Shown here one piece after another: positions 1 through 12,455 of a DNA stretch of 64,000 nt. Below the pieces are notes generated by a model. The model worked only from the letters and a program-made list of their open reading frames with translations, was not told the origin of the DNA and searched no databases. Both the position numbers and the translations under genes were made by a program. This DNA is from Galeruca laticollis (Eukaryota; Arthropoda; Insecta; Coleoptera; Chrysomelidae), in NCBI GenBank assembly GCA_963921935.1, contig OY998175.1, positions 308,163,484 to 308,227,483 on the forward strand, written 5' to 3'. The number at the start of each line of letters is the position of its first letter. Position 1 is the stretch's first letter.

Positions 1-995
1 ATTAACAAGAACAACCTTGTCGACGATTGAAGCAGCGTTGCCAAATCGAAATCATTATCTGATGGAAGAATATTTTAAGTGGACTGAAAATAATTTTTAC
101 AATAATAAAAAAATTATGGGCAATTTTAAAACTTTTCTAGCTATACTCGATTCTCTAATTTATTCATTTTATACTTTTTCAAATATCTCCGAATATTTTT
201 GATTTGTAAAAATTTTGCTATTCTGAGGTATTTCAAGTTTTAGTATACTGGCGTTGGCAACAATGGTATCGGACTTTTAAATAATTTTGTAAGGTTTTGC
301 GGAATGTAGAATAGAAATGTTTATCATTGTGCAAGATTATATGTAAATTTTATTTACGTTCCTTGATGATTTTTTATTTAGTTTTTGTCGCAAAACTATT
401 TTCTCTATTGATTATGAATTCTGAATGCAAGGAGTGCAAGAAATCGCTACCTCTCCAATTATAAATCTTTAGACAATTCAAAATTGTGACATTTCTCCCA
501 TACAGAGATGGGAGTTTAACTTAAAAAATTATAAATAGTGATACATTGACTAAAAATTTATTAGGAAATCTCTTGCAGCTGACTAAAAAAATGTAAAGGT
601 TCGATTACACCCAGAAAAAAAATATCTACGCCGCCTATTGGAGCTTTTCTGCAGAGTGCAATTTAATCTACGAATTTTTCCTTTTTCATAGTTTTTATGA
701 CTTTCCATGTTATTTTCTCAGATGACGAAAATAGTCTTCATATGCACGTAGTCCAAGAAAATTTCATTGAAGAGGACTGCATTCTCAAAGAATTATGTAA
801 AAAGAATAGTTCAAATTATTTGAATTTGAAGAGAAAAAAAATGAAATGAAAATAAAGTTTTTGCAAATTCTTGGGGCTACAAAACTTCGTTGAAGGAACT
901 TGAGATTGTAGATAAATATATTGCCCCCATACCACCAACAATTGCAGCACTACTGTCTAAACACCACCTTGTTAATTCTGCTTCTTCGCAAAATA
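1..995. other. AT-rich DNA, no gene recognised
   Basis: Only short ORFs without recognisable domains are seen. The stretch from about 880 on simply leads into the left end of the piggyBac element. I see no RNA gene or repeat structure. Confidence 0.5.
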
Positions 996-999
996 TTAA

Positions 1000-3420
1000 C
1001 CCCTTACCGCATACTGGCCCATTTATGGCACAAAGCGTGATTAGTCTATTTATAAATATGTCTGTGTTTATAAACACACTCTGTGACGCACAGATATTAC
1101 TTTGATAAACTATGGCATGGTACAATAGCATTGTAGCGATATCTAGTGGATACATTCGAAAGTTACAATAAATTTTTTTAATGGCGCACAACAGCTGATG
1201 ATCGTTTGAGAAATTGACAATTACAAGTTGTGTATTGTGAATATTATTGAAGTTTATTGTTTGAAAAAATATTGTAAGTTGAAAGTGTGGCTTTGGTGAT
1301 AGATTCTTGAGGTGAGTTTGTGTTTTTTTATATATTAGATACTAGTTATTGCCAATATTTTCTCTGTGCCATATATGTCACAGTATGCAATTATGACATG
1401 AATATGACTGAACCAACTAATATTTTTCTATTTGGTTTTTAGGTACATAATGGACCCAAAATTATTTTATGGCGGATATAAGTCAACCGTTCGTGATATT
1501 CCAGATAATAGTGAGGATGACATGTCAGATTCTGATGATGAAACTTTTGGAGTAGTTCCTGATACTGAATCACATGACGACTATACTGAGGAAAATGAAA
1601 ATACTACCGATATACCTATTCCTGAAATGAGTGATAGTGATAGTGAGGATGATATGCCTCCCAGTGAAAGACTAGAGAGACTAAAGGAAAAGAAAAAAAA
1701 TATTAGATTGGCATAATGAAGAACTGAAGTTTTCTTATGCAGACACTGCATTTTTAGGTAATTTGGACCTGCCTCCAGAAATAACTGAATTGGATTCTCC
1801 TATTCAATTTTTTGAGTTTTTTATAACAAATGAAATTTTAGACTACATAGTTGACCAGTCATGTGTATACTCCACCCAACAATGCCCAACAAAACCACTT
1901 GCTCTAACAGTGGAAGATTTAGAGCAGTTTATTGGTATCGTTATTTATATGTCTGTTGCACATTTACCAGCTACGAGGATGTATTGGAGTACAGCTTTGA
2001 AGCACACGTAAGTCGCAGATGTAATGTCATGTAATAAATTTGAAAAAATTAAGAGACTTTTACATTTCAATAACAATTACGATTTTATACCAGCTGGTAA
2101 CAATGGACATGACAAATTGTTCAAAATAAGGCCCCTACTAAGTAAACTCCGTGAACGATTGTTGAAAGTTCATAAAGAGGAATTTATGGCTGTAGATGAA
2201 CAGATAATTCCAACAAAAGCAAGATCCAACATCAAACAATATAACCCGAAGAAACCCCATAAATGGGGTTATAAAGCTTTTGTGCTTAGTGGTATTAGTG
2301 GGTTCTCATATGACTATGAAATTTACGCTGGAGCACAAAGTAATATAGTAGAAAATAATTTTCCTGATTTAGGAGTTAGTTCGAATGTAGTTGTTCGGCT
2401 TACAAAGACTGTACCAAGGTATAAAAATTATAAAATATTTGCTGATAACTGGTTCAACAGTGTCCCGCTTATGACCTATCTCCATAAAGAAGGTTGCCTT
2501 CTTTTAGGAACAGTAAGAAAGGACCGAGTACCAAACTTGAAAATACCAAAGAAATCGGTGATGAAGAAAAGTGGTCGTGGTGCTATAATTGAAAAGGTTG
2601 CAGATGTAGATGGTGTTCCCGTATCCGTCACTTGTTGGTATGATAACAAAGTTGTGACTATGATGTCGACTTATGTTGGTAGTACTCCTGTCAGTGAGGT
2701 GCAACGATTTAGCAAAAAAGATAAGACATATATAACTATACCACGTCCCAAGGCAGTTTCCATATATAACCAATATATGGGAGGAGTGGACCTTCTTGAG
2801 TCAATGTTGGGTTATTATAGAATAAAACTACGATCAAAGAAGTGGTATATGCGAATATTTTTTCACCTAATCGATCTGGCATGTGTCAACGCTTGGATTC
2901 TTTGGAAGCGAACACATCCAAATGTCCCGTTGGCTTTGAAGGATTTTAAATTAGCTCTTGCTGAATGCCAACTAAAGCAAATAAATCCCTTACTAAACCA
3001 AGAGGTCGACCAAAACTACCGATTGAAGGTGAGCTACAGGCAAAAAAGCATCGTGGTCCAACCACAGATTTCCCAATTCAGGAAGTTAGAACCGATAAGC
3101 TTGACCACTGGGGGCATTGGCAAAATCAGAGACAAAGGTGCAAATACCCTGGATGTACTGGAAAAAGTTTCATACAATGCGGGAAATGTCAAGCTTTTCT
3201 TTGTCTAAACAAAGACCGAAATTGTTTTTTTGCATTTCATAATGATTAGTAATTTACCATTTCTTAATCACATGTTGTGCCATAAATGGCACATACCCTT
3301 ATTTTACATCCATATCTTTTCAAAATCAAAATAATTTTTTTTTCTATTTTTCCTGTTTTATATATATTATTTCCGGTCCTTAATATTTTTTTCAAGCAAA
3401 AAAAAACATGCGGTAAGGGG
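1000..3420 (+). mobile_element. piggyBac-family DNA transposon, nearly full length
   Basis: Both ends are visible. The left end is TTAA (996-999) followed by CCCCTTACCGCAT (1000-1012). The right end is ATGCGGTAAGGGG (3408-3420) followed by TTAA (3421-3424). This gives 13-bp perfect terminal inverted repeats inside the TTAA duplication that defines piggyBac. A second, subterminal inverted repeat is present: CATTTATGGCACAA near 1019 and TTGTGCCATAAATG near 3275. Length is about 2.4 kb, normal for the family. The only gene is the transposase. Few lesions and perfect ends suggest a recent insertion. Confidence 0.95.
1450..3249 (+). pseudogene. piggyBac transposase (PGBD-type), broken by a stop and two frameshifts
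   Basis: The gene encodes the cut-and-paste transposase acting on the surrounding TTAA element. Segment 1450-1716 is an acidic Asp/Glu/Ser-rich N-terminus starting MDPKLFYGGY. Segments 1763-2011 and 2024-3208 carry the RNase H-like core. The catalytic Asp positions can be seen in MAVDEQIIP, in IFADNWFNS and in QYMGGVDLLE. The C-terminal Cys/His zinc-binding domain (CKYPGC, QCGKCQAFLC, FAFH) lies in another frame ending at 3249. Lesions: a one-base shift at the A-tract near 1693, a TAA at 2009-2011 where Gln is usual before VADVMS, and a shift near 2970. The start at 1450 is preferred over 1432 because TTTTAG just upstream could be a splice acceptor. Otherwise the fold is complete. Confidence 0.93.
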
Positions 3421-3424
3421 TTAA

Positions 3425-4401
3425 TATTCCACACAATAAAAAAATAAATACTCAGGAGGTTGTTCTGTACGACAAAGAAGAAAAAATAGCTTTAAATTTG
3501 GTATCTAAGAATGTATAAATAAATTACAATTTATAAGACAATCCAATAACCTTGGTAGTTTTTTTGCCCTGTTAAATATTCATATTTCCTTATGACAACA
3601 GATATAGGTCAAAATAAAACAGTATTTTTCTCGTTTCAACTTTAATCAAAGTAAGAATTAGAATTTTCTTAACCATTCCATTATTTTTAAATCTCAGTAA
3701 ATCTGCACAATTCGATCAGTAAGTCATAACGACATATGCTGTTAAACGATTTTTTGTTGTTCCTATATCAACTATTATTGTTAATATTGCTATAATAGCC
3801 AATTGATCGATTCAATGAGAAAATAGAAAAGAAAAGAAATTATTTTGGTTATCCTTCTAAACGATTTATATTTTAATTTGATAATGAAATGCCTATATTA
3901 GTTTAAGTTTTTTGATAACTTAAACGTAAATGAGTGAATTAACATTCCAAAAAAGTTCGTTTAACCGTTAAACAATTTTTTTTATTCAATTTTAACAGAT
4001 TTTCTTAAGTTGAAATAACTGGAAAACAGTTCTCTCGCCTTTTCTTTTATCTCAGTGTAGCAATGTCGTTATTATTTAGTAAACGCGGCCGGTTATCAAA
4101 TAATATCAGTTAATGGCCTAAGAACAACCAATTACGATGCGTTTTAATTGAAATAATTTAATATCTTGTCAAAAGAAAGCACATATTATTTTAAACTTCC
4201 GCGCCAACGGATCCTAACCTCGGTAGTTTTTAATTGGTCAGGATCATCTGTGACTTGCAGCTCGCTAGACGCTAGTGGCAGTCTGGAAAGCTTGAAGTAA
4301 GTGGGGCTAGTTAGGCTGAAGGTCTATCAACTGTCAATGTCAGCTTATTTATATTCAAATATTTCAAATATAAACGTTTTACTTAATTTACTGTTAATGT
4401 A
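3425..4401. other. AT-rich DNA, no gene recognised
   Basis: About 1 kb of AT-rich sequence with no ORF of note and no inverted repeat I could pair. I see nothing in it. Confidence 0.5.
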
Positions 4402-4626
4402 TTGATTATTGCAATTAAATTGCAACAATGTTGTGTTGCGCATCTGTGTCCCTCAAGACCGTCAGGACATAGGTTTCCAGAGGACGAAAAGTTTCTCAAG
4501 AAATGGATTGTTGCTGTAGGATGGGATAAATATAAACCGACAACAAATACTCGTGTCTGTAATAAATATTATTTTCAGTCAGTCTCAACTAAAGAGCTGC
4601 TTTCAAAATTATCATTTCTGTCGTAG
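4402..4626 (+). pseudogene. THAP-like zinc-finger relic
   Basis: A 74-residue ORF resembles the THAP DNA-binding domain found in P-element transposases and in host THAP proteins. It has an N-terminal Cys cluster (QQCCVAHLC), the typical HRFPED element followed by LKKWIVAVG, and then TRVCNKYYF, where the family has a Cys-x-x-His-Phe signature. The expected His is Tyr and the C-terminal AVPTIF-type box is missing, so zinc binding is probably lost. No transposase body follows. It could be an exon of a decayed P-type element or of a THAP gene. The first half of the domain is poorly preserved. Confidence 0.5.
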
Positions 4627-4904
4627 GATGCCAATTGGGAATGAAACAAATTAAATGTATTCATTATTCCAATTTGAAAATGACAATTTATCACTCATTG
4701 ACTGGAAATAGGAATAAGTTGAGGTTATGCATGGCTTTCTATTAAATCTTCGTTTTTGCTAACTACCTTCGCATTCCCATTCAACTCTTTCTTCAATTGC
4801 TTTACAGTCCAATCACCATATTTATTATTCATTATGCAAAAAAAACTTCTCAAAACCAACGAAAATAATACAAAATAGAACAAAACACAGTAACCGTCAT
4901 ATAA

Positions 4905-7122
4905 AAATCACAGGCTGTCGCTGCGAGAGGAATTTCGTCCATTTCTGTCATTTTAACAGTCACGATCATTATTGTATCTGTATCTGTAAGAATTTGAAGG
5001 GTGGGTGACCTCACAGCACTTGGGCCACAATTGGCCCATTGTGCATCCTTCTGATGTTCAGACCTCCTTCCAGCTCGTTATCCAGCCTACTTGTTTGAAG
5101 TAGGCGATAACGTCGCCTGAAGGAAGTTCCCTCATACTGACGTATGTTAGACTGTGCCCGCCGAATACAGAAAACCTAAACTGAGAGAGTGTCGGACATT
5201 CACAAAGAGGAAGGAAGGAAATGTTAGGGGGGTTAGGTGCATCGACATCTTGGTCATTTAGCACCCATAGGAGAAAATCAGAGGCTGTCGCTGCGGGAGG
5301 AACTTCGTACATTTCTGTCATTTTAACAGTCACGATCATTATTGTATCTGTATCTGTAAGAATTTGAAGGGTGGGTGACCTAACAACACTTGGGCCACAA
5401 TTGGCCCATTGTGCATCCTTCTGATGTTCAGACCTCCTTCCAGCTCGTTATCCAGCCTACTTGTTTGAAGTAGGCGATAACGTCGCCTGAAGGAAGTTCC
5501 CTCATACTGACGTATGTTAGACTGTGCCCGCCGAATACAGAAAACCTAAACTGAGAGAGTGTCGGACATTCACAAAGAGGAAGGAAGGAAATGTTAGGGG
5601 GGTTAGGTGCATCGACATCTTGGTCATTTAGCACCCATAGGAGAAAATCAGAGGCTGTCGCTGCGGGAGCAATTTCGTCCATTTCTGTCATTTTAACAGT
5701 CACGATTATTATTGTATCTGTATCTGTAAGAATTTGAAGGGTGGGTGACCTAACAGCACTTGGGCCACAATTGGCCCATTGTGCATCCTTCTGAGGTTCA
5801 GACTTCCTTCCAGCTCGTTATCCAGCCTACTTGTTTGAAGTAGGCGATAACGTCGCCTGAAGGAAGTTCCCTCATACTGACGTATGTTAGACTGTGCCCG
5901 CCGAATACAGAAAACCTAAACTGAGAGAGTGTCGGACATTCACAAAGAGGAAGGAAGGAAATGTTAGGGGGGTTAGGTGCATCGACATCTTGGTCATTTA
6001 GCACCCATAGGAGAAAATCAGAGGCTGTCGCTGCGGGAGCAATTTCGTCCATTTCTGTCATTTTAACAGTCACGATTATTATTGTATCTGTATCTGTAAG
6101 AATTTGAAGGGTGGGTGACCTAACAGCACTTGGGCCACAATTGGCCCATTGTGCATCCTTCTGAGGTTCAGACTTCCTTCCAGCTCGTTATCCAGCCTAC
6201 TTGTTTGAAGTAGGCGATAACGTCGCCTGAAGGAAGTTCCCTCATACTGACGTATGTTAGACTGTGCCCGCCGAATACAGAAAACCTAAACTGAGAGAGT
6301 GTCGGACATTCACAAAGAGGAAGGAAGGAAATGTTAGGGGGGTTAGGTGCATCGACATCTTGGTCATTTAGCACCCATAGGAGAAAATCAGAGGCTGTCG
6401 CTGCGGGAGCAATTTCGTCCATTTCTGTCATTTTAACAGTCACGATTATTATTGTATCTGTATCTGTAAGAATTTGAAGGGTGGGTGACCTAACAGCACT
6501 TGGGCCACAATTGGCCCATTGTGCATCCTTCTGAGGTTCAGACTTCCTTCCAGCTCGTTATCCAGCCTACTTGTTTGAAGTAGGCGATAACGTCGCCTGA
6601 AGGAAGTTCCCTCATACTGACGTATGTTAGACTGTGCCCGCCGAATACAGAAAACCTAAACTGAGAGAGTGTCGGACATTCACAAAGAGGAAGGAAGGAA
6701 ATGTTAGGGGGGTTAGGTGCATCGACATCTTGGTCATTTAGCACCCATAGGAGAAAATCAGAGGCTGTCGCTGCGGGAGCAATTTCGTCCATTTCTGTCA
6801 TTTTAACAGTCACGATTATTATTGTATCTGTATCTGTAAGAATTTGAAGGGTGGGTGACCTAACAGCACTTGGGCCACAATTGGCCCATTGTGCATCCTT
6901 CTGAGGTTCAGACTTCCTTCCAGCTCGTTATCCAGCCTACTTGTTTGAAGTAGGCGATAACGTCGCCTGAAGGAAGTTCCCTCATACTGACGTATGTTAG
7001 ACTGTGCCCGCCGAATACAGAAAACCTAAACTGAGAGAGTGTCGGACATTCACAAAGAGGAAGGAAGGAAATGTTAAGGGGGTTAGGTGCATCGACATCT
7101 TGATCATTTAGCACCCATAGGA
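4905..7122 (-). repeat. Tandem array, six ~370-bp units made from a LINE 3' end
   Basis: The same block recurs every 370 bp (minus-strand ORF ends at 5058, 5428, 5798, 6168, 6538 and 6908). The central units look almost identical by eye; the outer units carry a few substitutions. On the minus strand each unit encodes a 91-residue ORF starting MTVKMTEMDE, containing LCECPTLSQFRF, VFGGHSL and YFKQVGWI. This is the layout of the extreme C-terminus of R1/Jockey-type LINE polyproteins: the last Cys motif, an FG pair, then an I-x-x-x-G-W end. The ORF is followed by 3'-UTR-like sequence. The array meets the 3' end of the I-like LINE at 7122/7123. Confidence 0.9.
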
Positions 7123-10100
7123 GTTTTTTGTTGTGTATATGTATTGTGTGGAATCACTTTTATGTTTTATATAATTCTTTCGCATTTTAACGAAGGGTCT
7201 TTGTGTTATATTTTTTAGGGTTTGTGTATATATTGATGTCTTTTTGACTGCTGTTAAATTTGGAGACATAATGTCTTTGAATGAATTTGAGTTTAGTATG
7301 TTGATTCTTTTGTTTTGAAGGTGTGGACAATCTATGATTATGTGTTTTATTGAAAGGATGGAATTACAAAATGGGCAGATTGGTGGAGGTTCATTTTTGA
7401 GAAGGAAAGAATGGGTTAAATTGGAATGACCTATGGCAATTCTTTTCAATTTAACATTGTCCTTTCTAGGTTAATCAAGGAAGTCATATGTATCGAAGAA
7501 ATTGTTTTTCAATTCATATAATTTGTTATTGTCGTTAGTAGCGTGCCAATGTTTTTGACTTAGATGTCGATTGATAGGGGAGAGGAAGGAGCTAGCTTCT
7601 TTTGAGGTGTATATAATTAGGATAGGTGAACCATCTGTAGTTGCTTGTTTGGCAAGGAAATCTGCTCTTTCGTTGCCTGTTATGACTTTGTGACTGGGGA
7701 TCCAAAGGAAGGTAATTTCTAGATTTCTTAGATTGGAGATATGGAGTAGATCTTGTATTTGGATAGAGATAGGATGATTGAGGGAAAATTTTTGTGTATA
7801 AGTTTCAGCGCGTTAAGGGAATCTGACATTATTAAAGATTGAGGTGTTTTGTTTTTTAAAGTGTGTTTTATGACTTCGCGAATGGCGAGGAGTTCTGCTG
7901 AGAGGATTGTATTATTAGGGTGAAGTTTTAGTTTTGTAGAAGAGTTAGATGAATAAAAGGCAGATCCCACACCGTTTTCAGATTTGGAACCGTTTGTGAA
8001 TAGTAAGAAGTGTTGATTGTATTTTTGGTGGATGAGTTGTGAAAAGTGAGATATAAAGAAGGAATTAGGGAGGGAAGATTTATCGAATGAAAGCATAAAG
8101 GTATTAATGGAAAAGGAAAGTGTTCATGGGGGAAATATGTTGAAGTTTATTGGTAAGACGTTGGGGAGAGAAATATTTATGTTGTTGAGAAGTGTGTTTA
8201 GTCGATCGTTAGAGCCGGGGGTGGAATTGATTCGCATTGTTGGAGAGGAAGGAGACAGTAGATTGTTGGTTTTTTGGATGAAAAGTCTTTTAACAATTGG
8301 ATTTGTCTGAGATTTTTTTGGGAAGGAGAGTTAGTGATAGTTTTTAGGCTTTCTTATGGGAGAAGCTCGGTATGCTCCTGTTGATATTCTGAGGGCTTGA
8401 TTTTGGATTGGACTGAGTCGTTTTTTATATGAGGGCCTGGCGGAATCGAAAATGAATCCGTCGTTTTGGTGAAGCTACTGTTCGATATATTTTAATTAAC
8501 GTATTGTAGTCCGAACCCCAGGTGTGATGAGATAGGGATTTCAGGATGTTAAGATGGCGTTGTGAGTTATGGTAAGATTTCCAATTTAGATAAGAGTCGA
8601 AATATATAGGAATTTCGTCATTGTTGATGGAGATTGTGTTCAGTTTAGAACAGTTTCTCTTTCTACAGAAGTGAATAATGGAGGATTTTCAAGGAGAAAA
8701 GGAATAGCCCGTATTTATGGACCATTTATATAGGTTGTTGATGCAAATTTGAATTCGTCTTTCGGATGTTTTGGAAGTGGAATGATAAATTATTAGATCA
8801 TCGGCATACATTCTGTAGGATATGGAAGAGGGGATGTATTTTGATATAGAGTTGACAGATATGATGAGGAGGGTGGAGCTAAGGACAGAACCTTGGGGGA
8901 TTCCATTTTCGAGGGGAGTGAGGATGGATTCGTGATTATTGATTCTTACAGAGAAGGATCTTTGTTTTAAGAAATTTGTAATAAATATGGTAAGGTTACC
9001 GTTGAGGCCGAAGTCTTTGAGTTGACAGATGATATTGTCTCTCCAGGAGGTGTCATATGCATTAGAAAGGTCGAGAGAAGTTGTTTTGTATGGTTATTTC
9101 CAGACTAGATAAATAATCTATTGTGGATCGTTTGGATCTGAATCCGAGTTGATTACTATTTAGTATACCCTTGGATTCTAGGAACCACGAAAGTCGAAAG
9201 TTGACCATTATTTCTAGTAGTTTGCATAGATGATTTGTGAGAGATATTGGGAGGAAACTTTCTAAGAGGTTTTAGGGTTTTTTAGGTTTATGGATAGGTA
9301 TTATAATAGAGTGAGACCAGAATTAAGGAAATATATGATTGGTCCATAAATGATTGTAGAAGTTTAAAATTTCATGTTTAAAGAGAATTGGTAGACTTTG
9401 TATCATCGTTATTAAGATGTTATCTGGGCCTGGAGCGGAGTTCCTGGATTTGGAGAGGGCATGATGGAATTCATGTAGAGAGAAGGGGATGTTGTAGGAG
9501 TCGGAGGATGTGGTAAAAATGATATTGTTTTTCTCGTTTTCTTTTTTATTTCTGAGGAAATTTGAGTTGTAGGAAGAATTGGAAGATTTATTATGAAAGA
9601 ATTTCGCAAAAAGGTTGCTTATTTCAGTGGGATTTGTTATCCATTCGTCATTATAGTGTATACCGGGTATATGTCTGGAAGGGATATTTTTCATTTTTTT
9701 GGGATAGTCTTGGGGGAAGTATTGTGGTTCAAATTTGATGTGAATTTGCTCCAAGATTCGATTTTTGCTGTTTTTATCATTCTTTTGGATAGTGCTCTGA
9801 GTTTTTTGAATATTATGAAATTGGATTCTTTTAAATGTTTGAAGTCCTTTTTTTCTGTTCTTGATAGCTGTGGCGCATTCTTTATTCCACCAAGGAACTG
9901 GAGTTTTGTGTTCTGGGTAAGAGAGTGTGGGTAATGATTGAGATGTGGCTTGTAAAATTTTTGAACAGAGAGATTGTAGAAAATGTTCGTGATGCGTATG
10001 GTCTGGGAGGGGCAGATATGTAATGAATGTTTGGTATAACGGCCAGTTTGCTTTTTTTAGATTCCATCTGTTGTGAATATTTGTGTTGGTTGGGTGTTAA

Positions 10101-11301
10101 CTTCTGATTAATATTGGAAAATGATCGCTTCCATGAGTGTCATCTAGAATTTCCCATTGGAAATGGGGAAAGATAGAGGGGGATCAGAAGGAAAGATCAA
10201 GGGTGGAGAATGAACCGGTTGAGCTACACAGGAAGGTAGGAGTGTAGTGATCCCTAAAAAGACATTAAAGACAAAAGGACATTAACTTAGAAATAATATT
10301 TAAATTTAGGCTAATATTAATTATAGTATTTAGGGAGCATTGGTCGGCCACGGTCAATGTCAGTTATTGATGGAAGCACGTTCGTGTTTATATACAAGCA
10401 TGTACAAACTTATAGACGGAGGTCAGGCATGTAGAAAATCATATCTATTTTGTATTATATTTCCTATAAATTTAGAGTTAATGAACCAGGATAGAAGAGT
10501 TGTTATTAATACTTTGAATAAGACGAGTGGTTTTATATTTATGTATTTTTAATGTATTAAACGTCATCCCAGTGATATTTACAGAAGTGATGTTGTTTAT
10601 TTTATTCCCGCATACAGGTTGCTAGGTAAGTGGTTTCCTCCAAGATATAATGCCTTTATGGTAAGCGTCGAGTATACGAGGGACCCTTACTAAGTAACCA
10701 CCACAGGAGTGTTGACGTTTAGTAAGGAGAGTGGAGACTGAGTTGTCAGATTTTCTATGATATGGCCTCTATGAGAGGTGTGTTTGGAGCCCCAGATGGT
10801 GTTATGAGAGTTGAAGTCGTGTAATAGTATATATGGATGGGGGAGTTGGGATAGTAGAGAGGTAAGTTCTTCAAGAGAGATATTTGCTGTGGGGGGAAGA
10901 TAGAGATTGCATATGGTAATAGGACTATGTAAATGGGTTCTGATGGCACATACTTCTAGGTTGGATATGATATTTATTTTGTCGTAATCTAGAGATTCAT
11001 GTATATAGATGGCTACTCCGCCAGCAGCACGATTTGTGTAGGGTCTGTTTGTTAAATGAACATTGAAATGTTTTATATTAGTTAAGAATTTGTTTTTAAA
11101 GTTGGTCTTTTGGAGACATATAATCGATGGAGAGTATGTTTTTATTAGGATTTTTAACTCCTCCTGTCTTGGTTGAAAACCGTTAATATTCCATTGTAGG
11201 ATTGGGAGAAAGAAGTTGAATGTTGTTGATCGGAGGTAAATTATATGATAAATGATGAGGAGTTTGTGAACATTTACTGGAGGTTCAAGGGAGATGATCA
11301 C
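7123..11301 (-). pseudogene. ORF2 (endonuclease-RT-RNase H) of the I-like LINE
   Basis: Endonuclease at 11301-10710: QWNING, GGVAIYIHES, CNLYLPP and HDFNSHNTIWG are recognisable, but the catalytic Glu of the usual QET motif is Lys (CLQKTN) and the Gly of GDFN is His. After the LTR insertion the frame resumes at 10238. RT: fingers region SKSRNSAPGPDNI (within 9754-9323), GIPQGSVLSST near 8890, and the catalytic MYADD at 8797-8808. RNase H: FTNGSKSENG, AELLAIREV and SDSLNALK within 8096-7728, then IPSHKVITGNERADFLAK near 7650. The C-terminal motif CPFCNSILSIKHIIIDCP lies at 7400-7330. Stops and shifts occur throughout. The last residues before the stop come from array sequence across the 7122 junction. 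Confidence 0.85.
10243..10705. mobile_element. Solo LTR (463 bp) inside the I-like LINE
   Basis: The insertion starts TGTAGTG and ends CACCACA (ends related as inverted repeats, TG...CA rule) and is flanked by GGAG at 10239-10242 and 10706-10709. Removing it plus one GGAG restores the LINE reading frame from SLLNVNTP into the downstream part. A TATA-like box lies near 10390. A 4-bp duplication fits Ty3/Gypsy or a related LTR family. No internal region remains, consistent with LTR-LTR recombination. Confidence 0.85.
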
Positions 11302-11349
11302 TGTGATGATCCATATCTATGTCTAATAGTGAAGAATTTGAAGAATTCT

Positions 11350-12455
11350 TTGTGGAAGTTTTGTGTTTATGAGATTTGGTGGATGAGCTTTTTGAATTGC
11401 TGGTTTTGGATTTGAGATTCGTGGATTGGGAAGACGGTGGAGGTTTTTCTGTTGATGAGTTGGATTTTTTTTTGGGAGGTGGAATGTTGGGGGTAAGATT
11501 TTTTGAAAGGGGAATGGAAATGGGGAGAGATGAGGAGAGGGAGGAAGTGGATTTTGGGGAGGAGGAGGAGGGAGAGGGGATGAAATGAGTGGGGTTTTGT
11601 TATTTGATGAAGGATTTTGTTGTAGGAGGTCGCATTGAATGGATATTGATGCTTTGGGTGTTGAGTGAATAGGAGTTGCGGATGCTATTGAGCTATATTA
11701 AAAAATGTGTGGTGGGTTTAAGGAAATGTATTTCTCCTTTGCGTCAAAGTATAAGATGTTTTCTTTCACTTTAATTTTTTGAATTTCGAATACGCGTTTA
11801 AAGGCTGAGCACCCTTTGTATCGAGGAGAATGGTTTTCTTTGCTATTTACTCATTTTCTTGGAGTAGGACATAGAGGGTAGTCGTGTGGGGAGTGACCGC
11901 AGGATGGACAAGTGGGGTTGTTTTTACATTTTGAAGCTGTGTGACCAAATTCATTGCTTAAGAAGCATCTTAAAGGATTAGGTATGTGCTGTCTTACTCT
12001 GATAGAGTGAAAACCTGCGAATAATTTTGTGGGAAGATTATGTGTGTTAAAGGATACGATAAAAGTGCCAGTGGGAGTTTTGTCGGTTTTGGAGAGAATT
12101 CTGTAGATGCTAGTAACACCTTGATCTTGTAGATTGGTAATTATTTCTTCGTCGGAACAATTGATTAAATCTTTGCAAGTGATGATTCCTTTAATTATGT
12201 TCAAAGAAGAGTGAGGAGTAGTGATTACTTCATATTCATGTAGGGTGGTTAATTTTTCTGCTATTGTAGATTGTTTTATGTTATTGACTTCAATTGAAAG
12301 GGATCCATCAGATAATTTTTTGGTTTCTTTAAAGGTACCGAAGTAATTATTAAGGGCTTCTTGTATAACGAAAGGCGAAATGTTGGTAAAGTTACTTATT
12401 GATCTTTTTATTGTAAAGAATCTATTATAATTTTTTATGGGGATGTAGTTATTTT
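11350..12455 (-). pseudogene. ORF1 (gag-like nucleic-acid-binding protein) of the I-like LINE
   Basis: ORF1 proteins coat LINE RNA. The readable frame runs from about 12455, without a visible start codon, to 11851. It contains an RRM-like stretch (GVTSIYRILSK, TFIVSFNTHN, LFAGFHSIRV) followed by two zinc knuckles. The first knuckle is degenerate (RCFLSNEFGHTASKC, second Cys replaced by Ser). The second reads CPSCGHSPHDYPLC. Downstream (about 11600-11350) lies a Ser/Pro/Lys-rich low-complexity tail in a shifted frame. The gene sits just upstream of ORF2, as in other two-ORF LINEs. The N-terminus is missing. Confidence 0.8.

Larger units (their letters stand above)
7123..12455 (-). mobile_element. 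I-like LINE (non-LTR retrotransposon), 5'-truncated, interrupted by a solo LTR
   Basis: Read on the minus strand the order is ORF1 with RRM-like and zinc-knuckle region, Pro/Ser-rich tail, AP endonuclease, reverse transcriptase, RNase H, C-terminal CCHC motif, and an A-rich end (AACAAAAAA) at 7123. That order, including RNase H, fits the I group rather than Jockey or R1. It measures about 4.9 kb after subtracting the 463-bp LTR. The left flank is the tandem array and the right flank another LINE tail. I could not find a clear target-site duplication. Many stops and frameshifts make it inactive. Confidence 0.88.

Noticed and set aside
17..202. 61-residue ORF at the window start
   Set aside because: No start context, splice sites or recognisable content; compatible with chance in AT-rich DNA.
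11376..11588. 70-residue Glu/Asp-rich plus-strand ORF
   Set aside because: It is the complement of the Ser/Pro-rich tail of the LINE ORF1; composition and position explain it.
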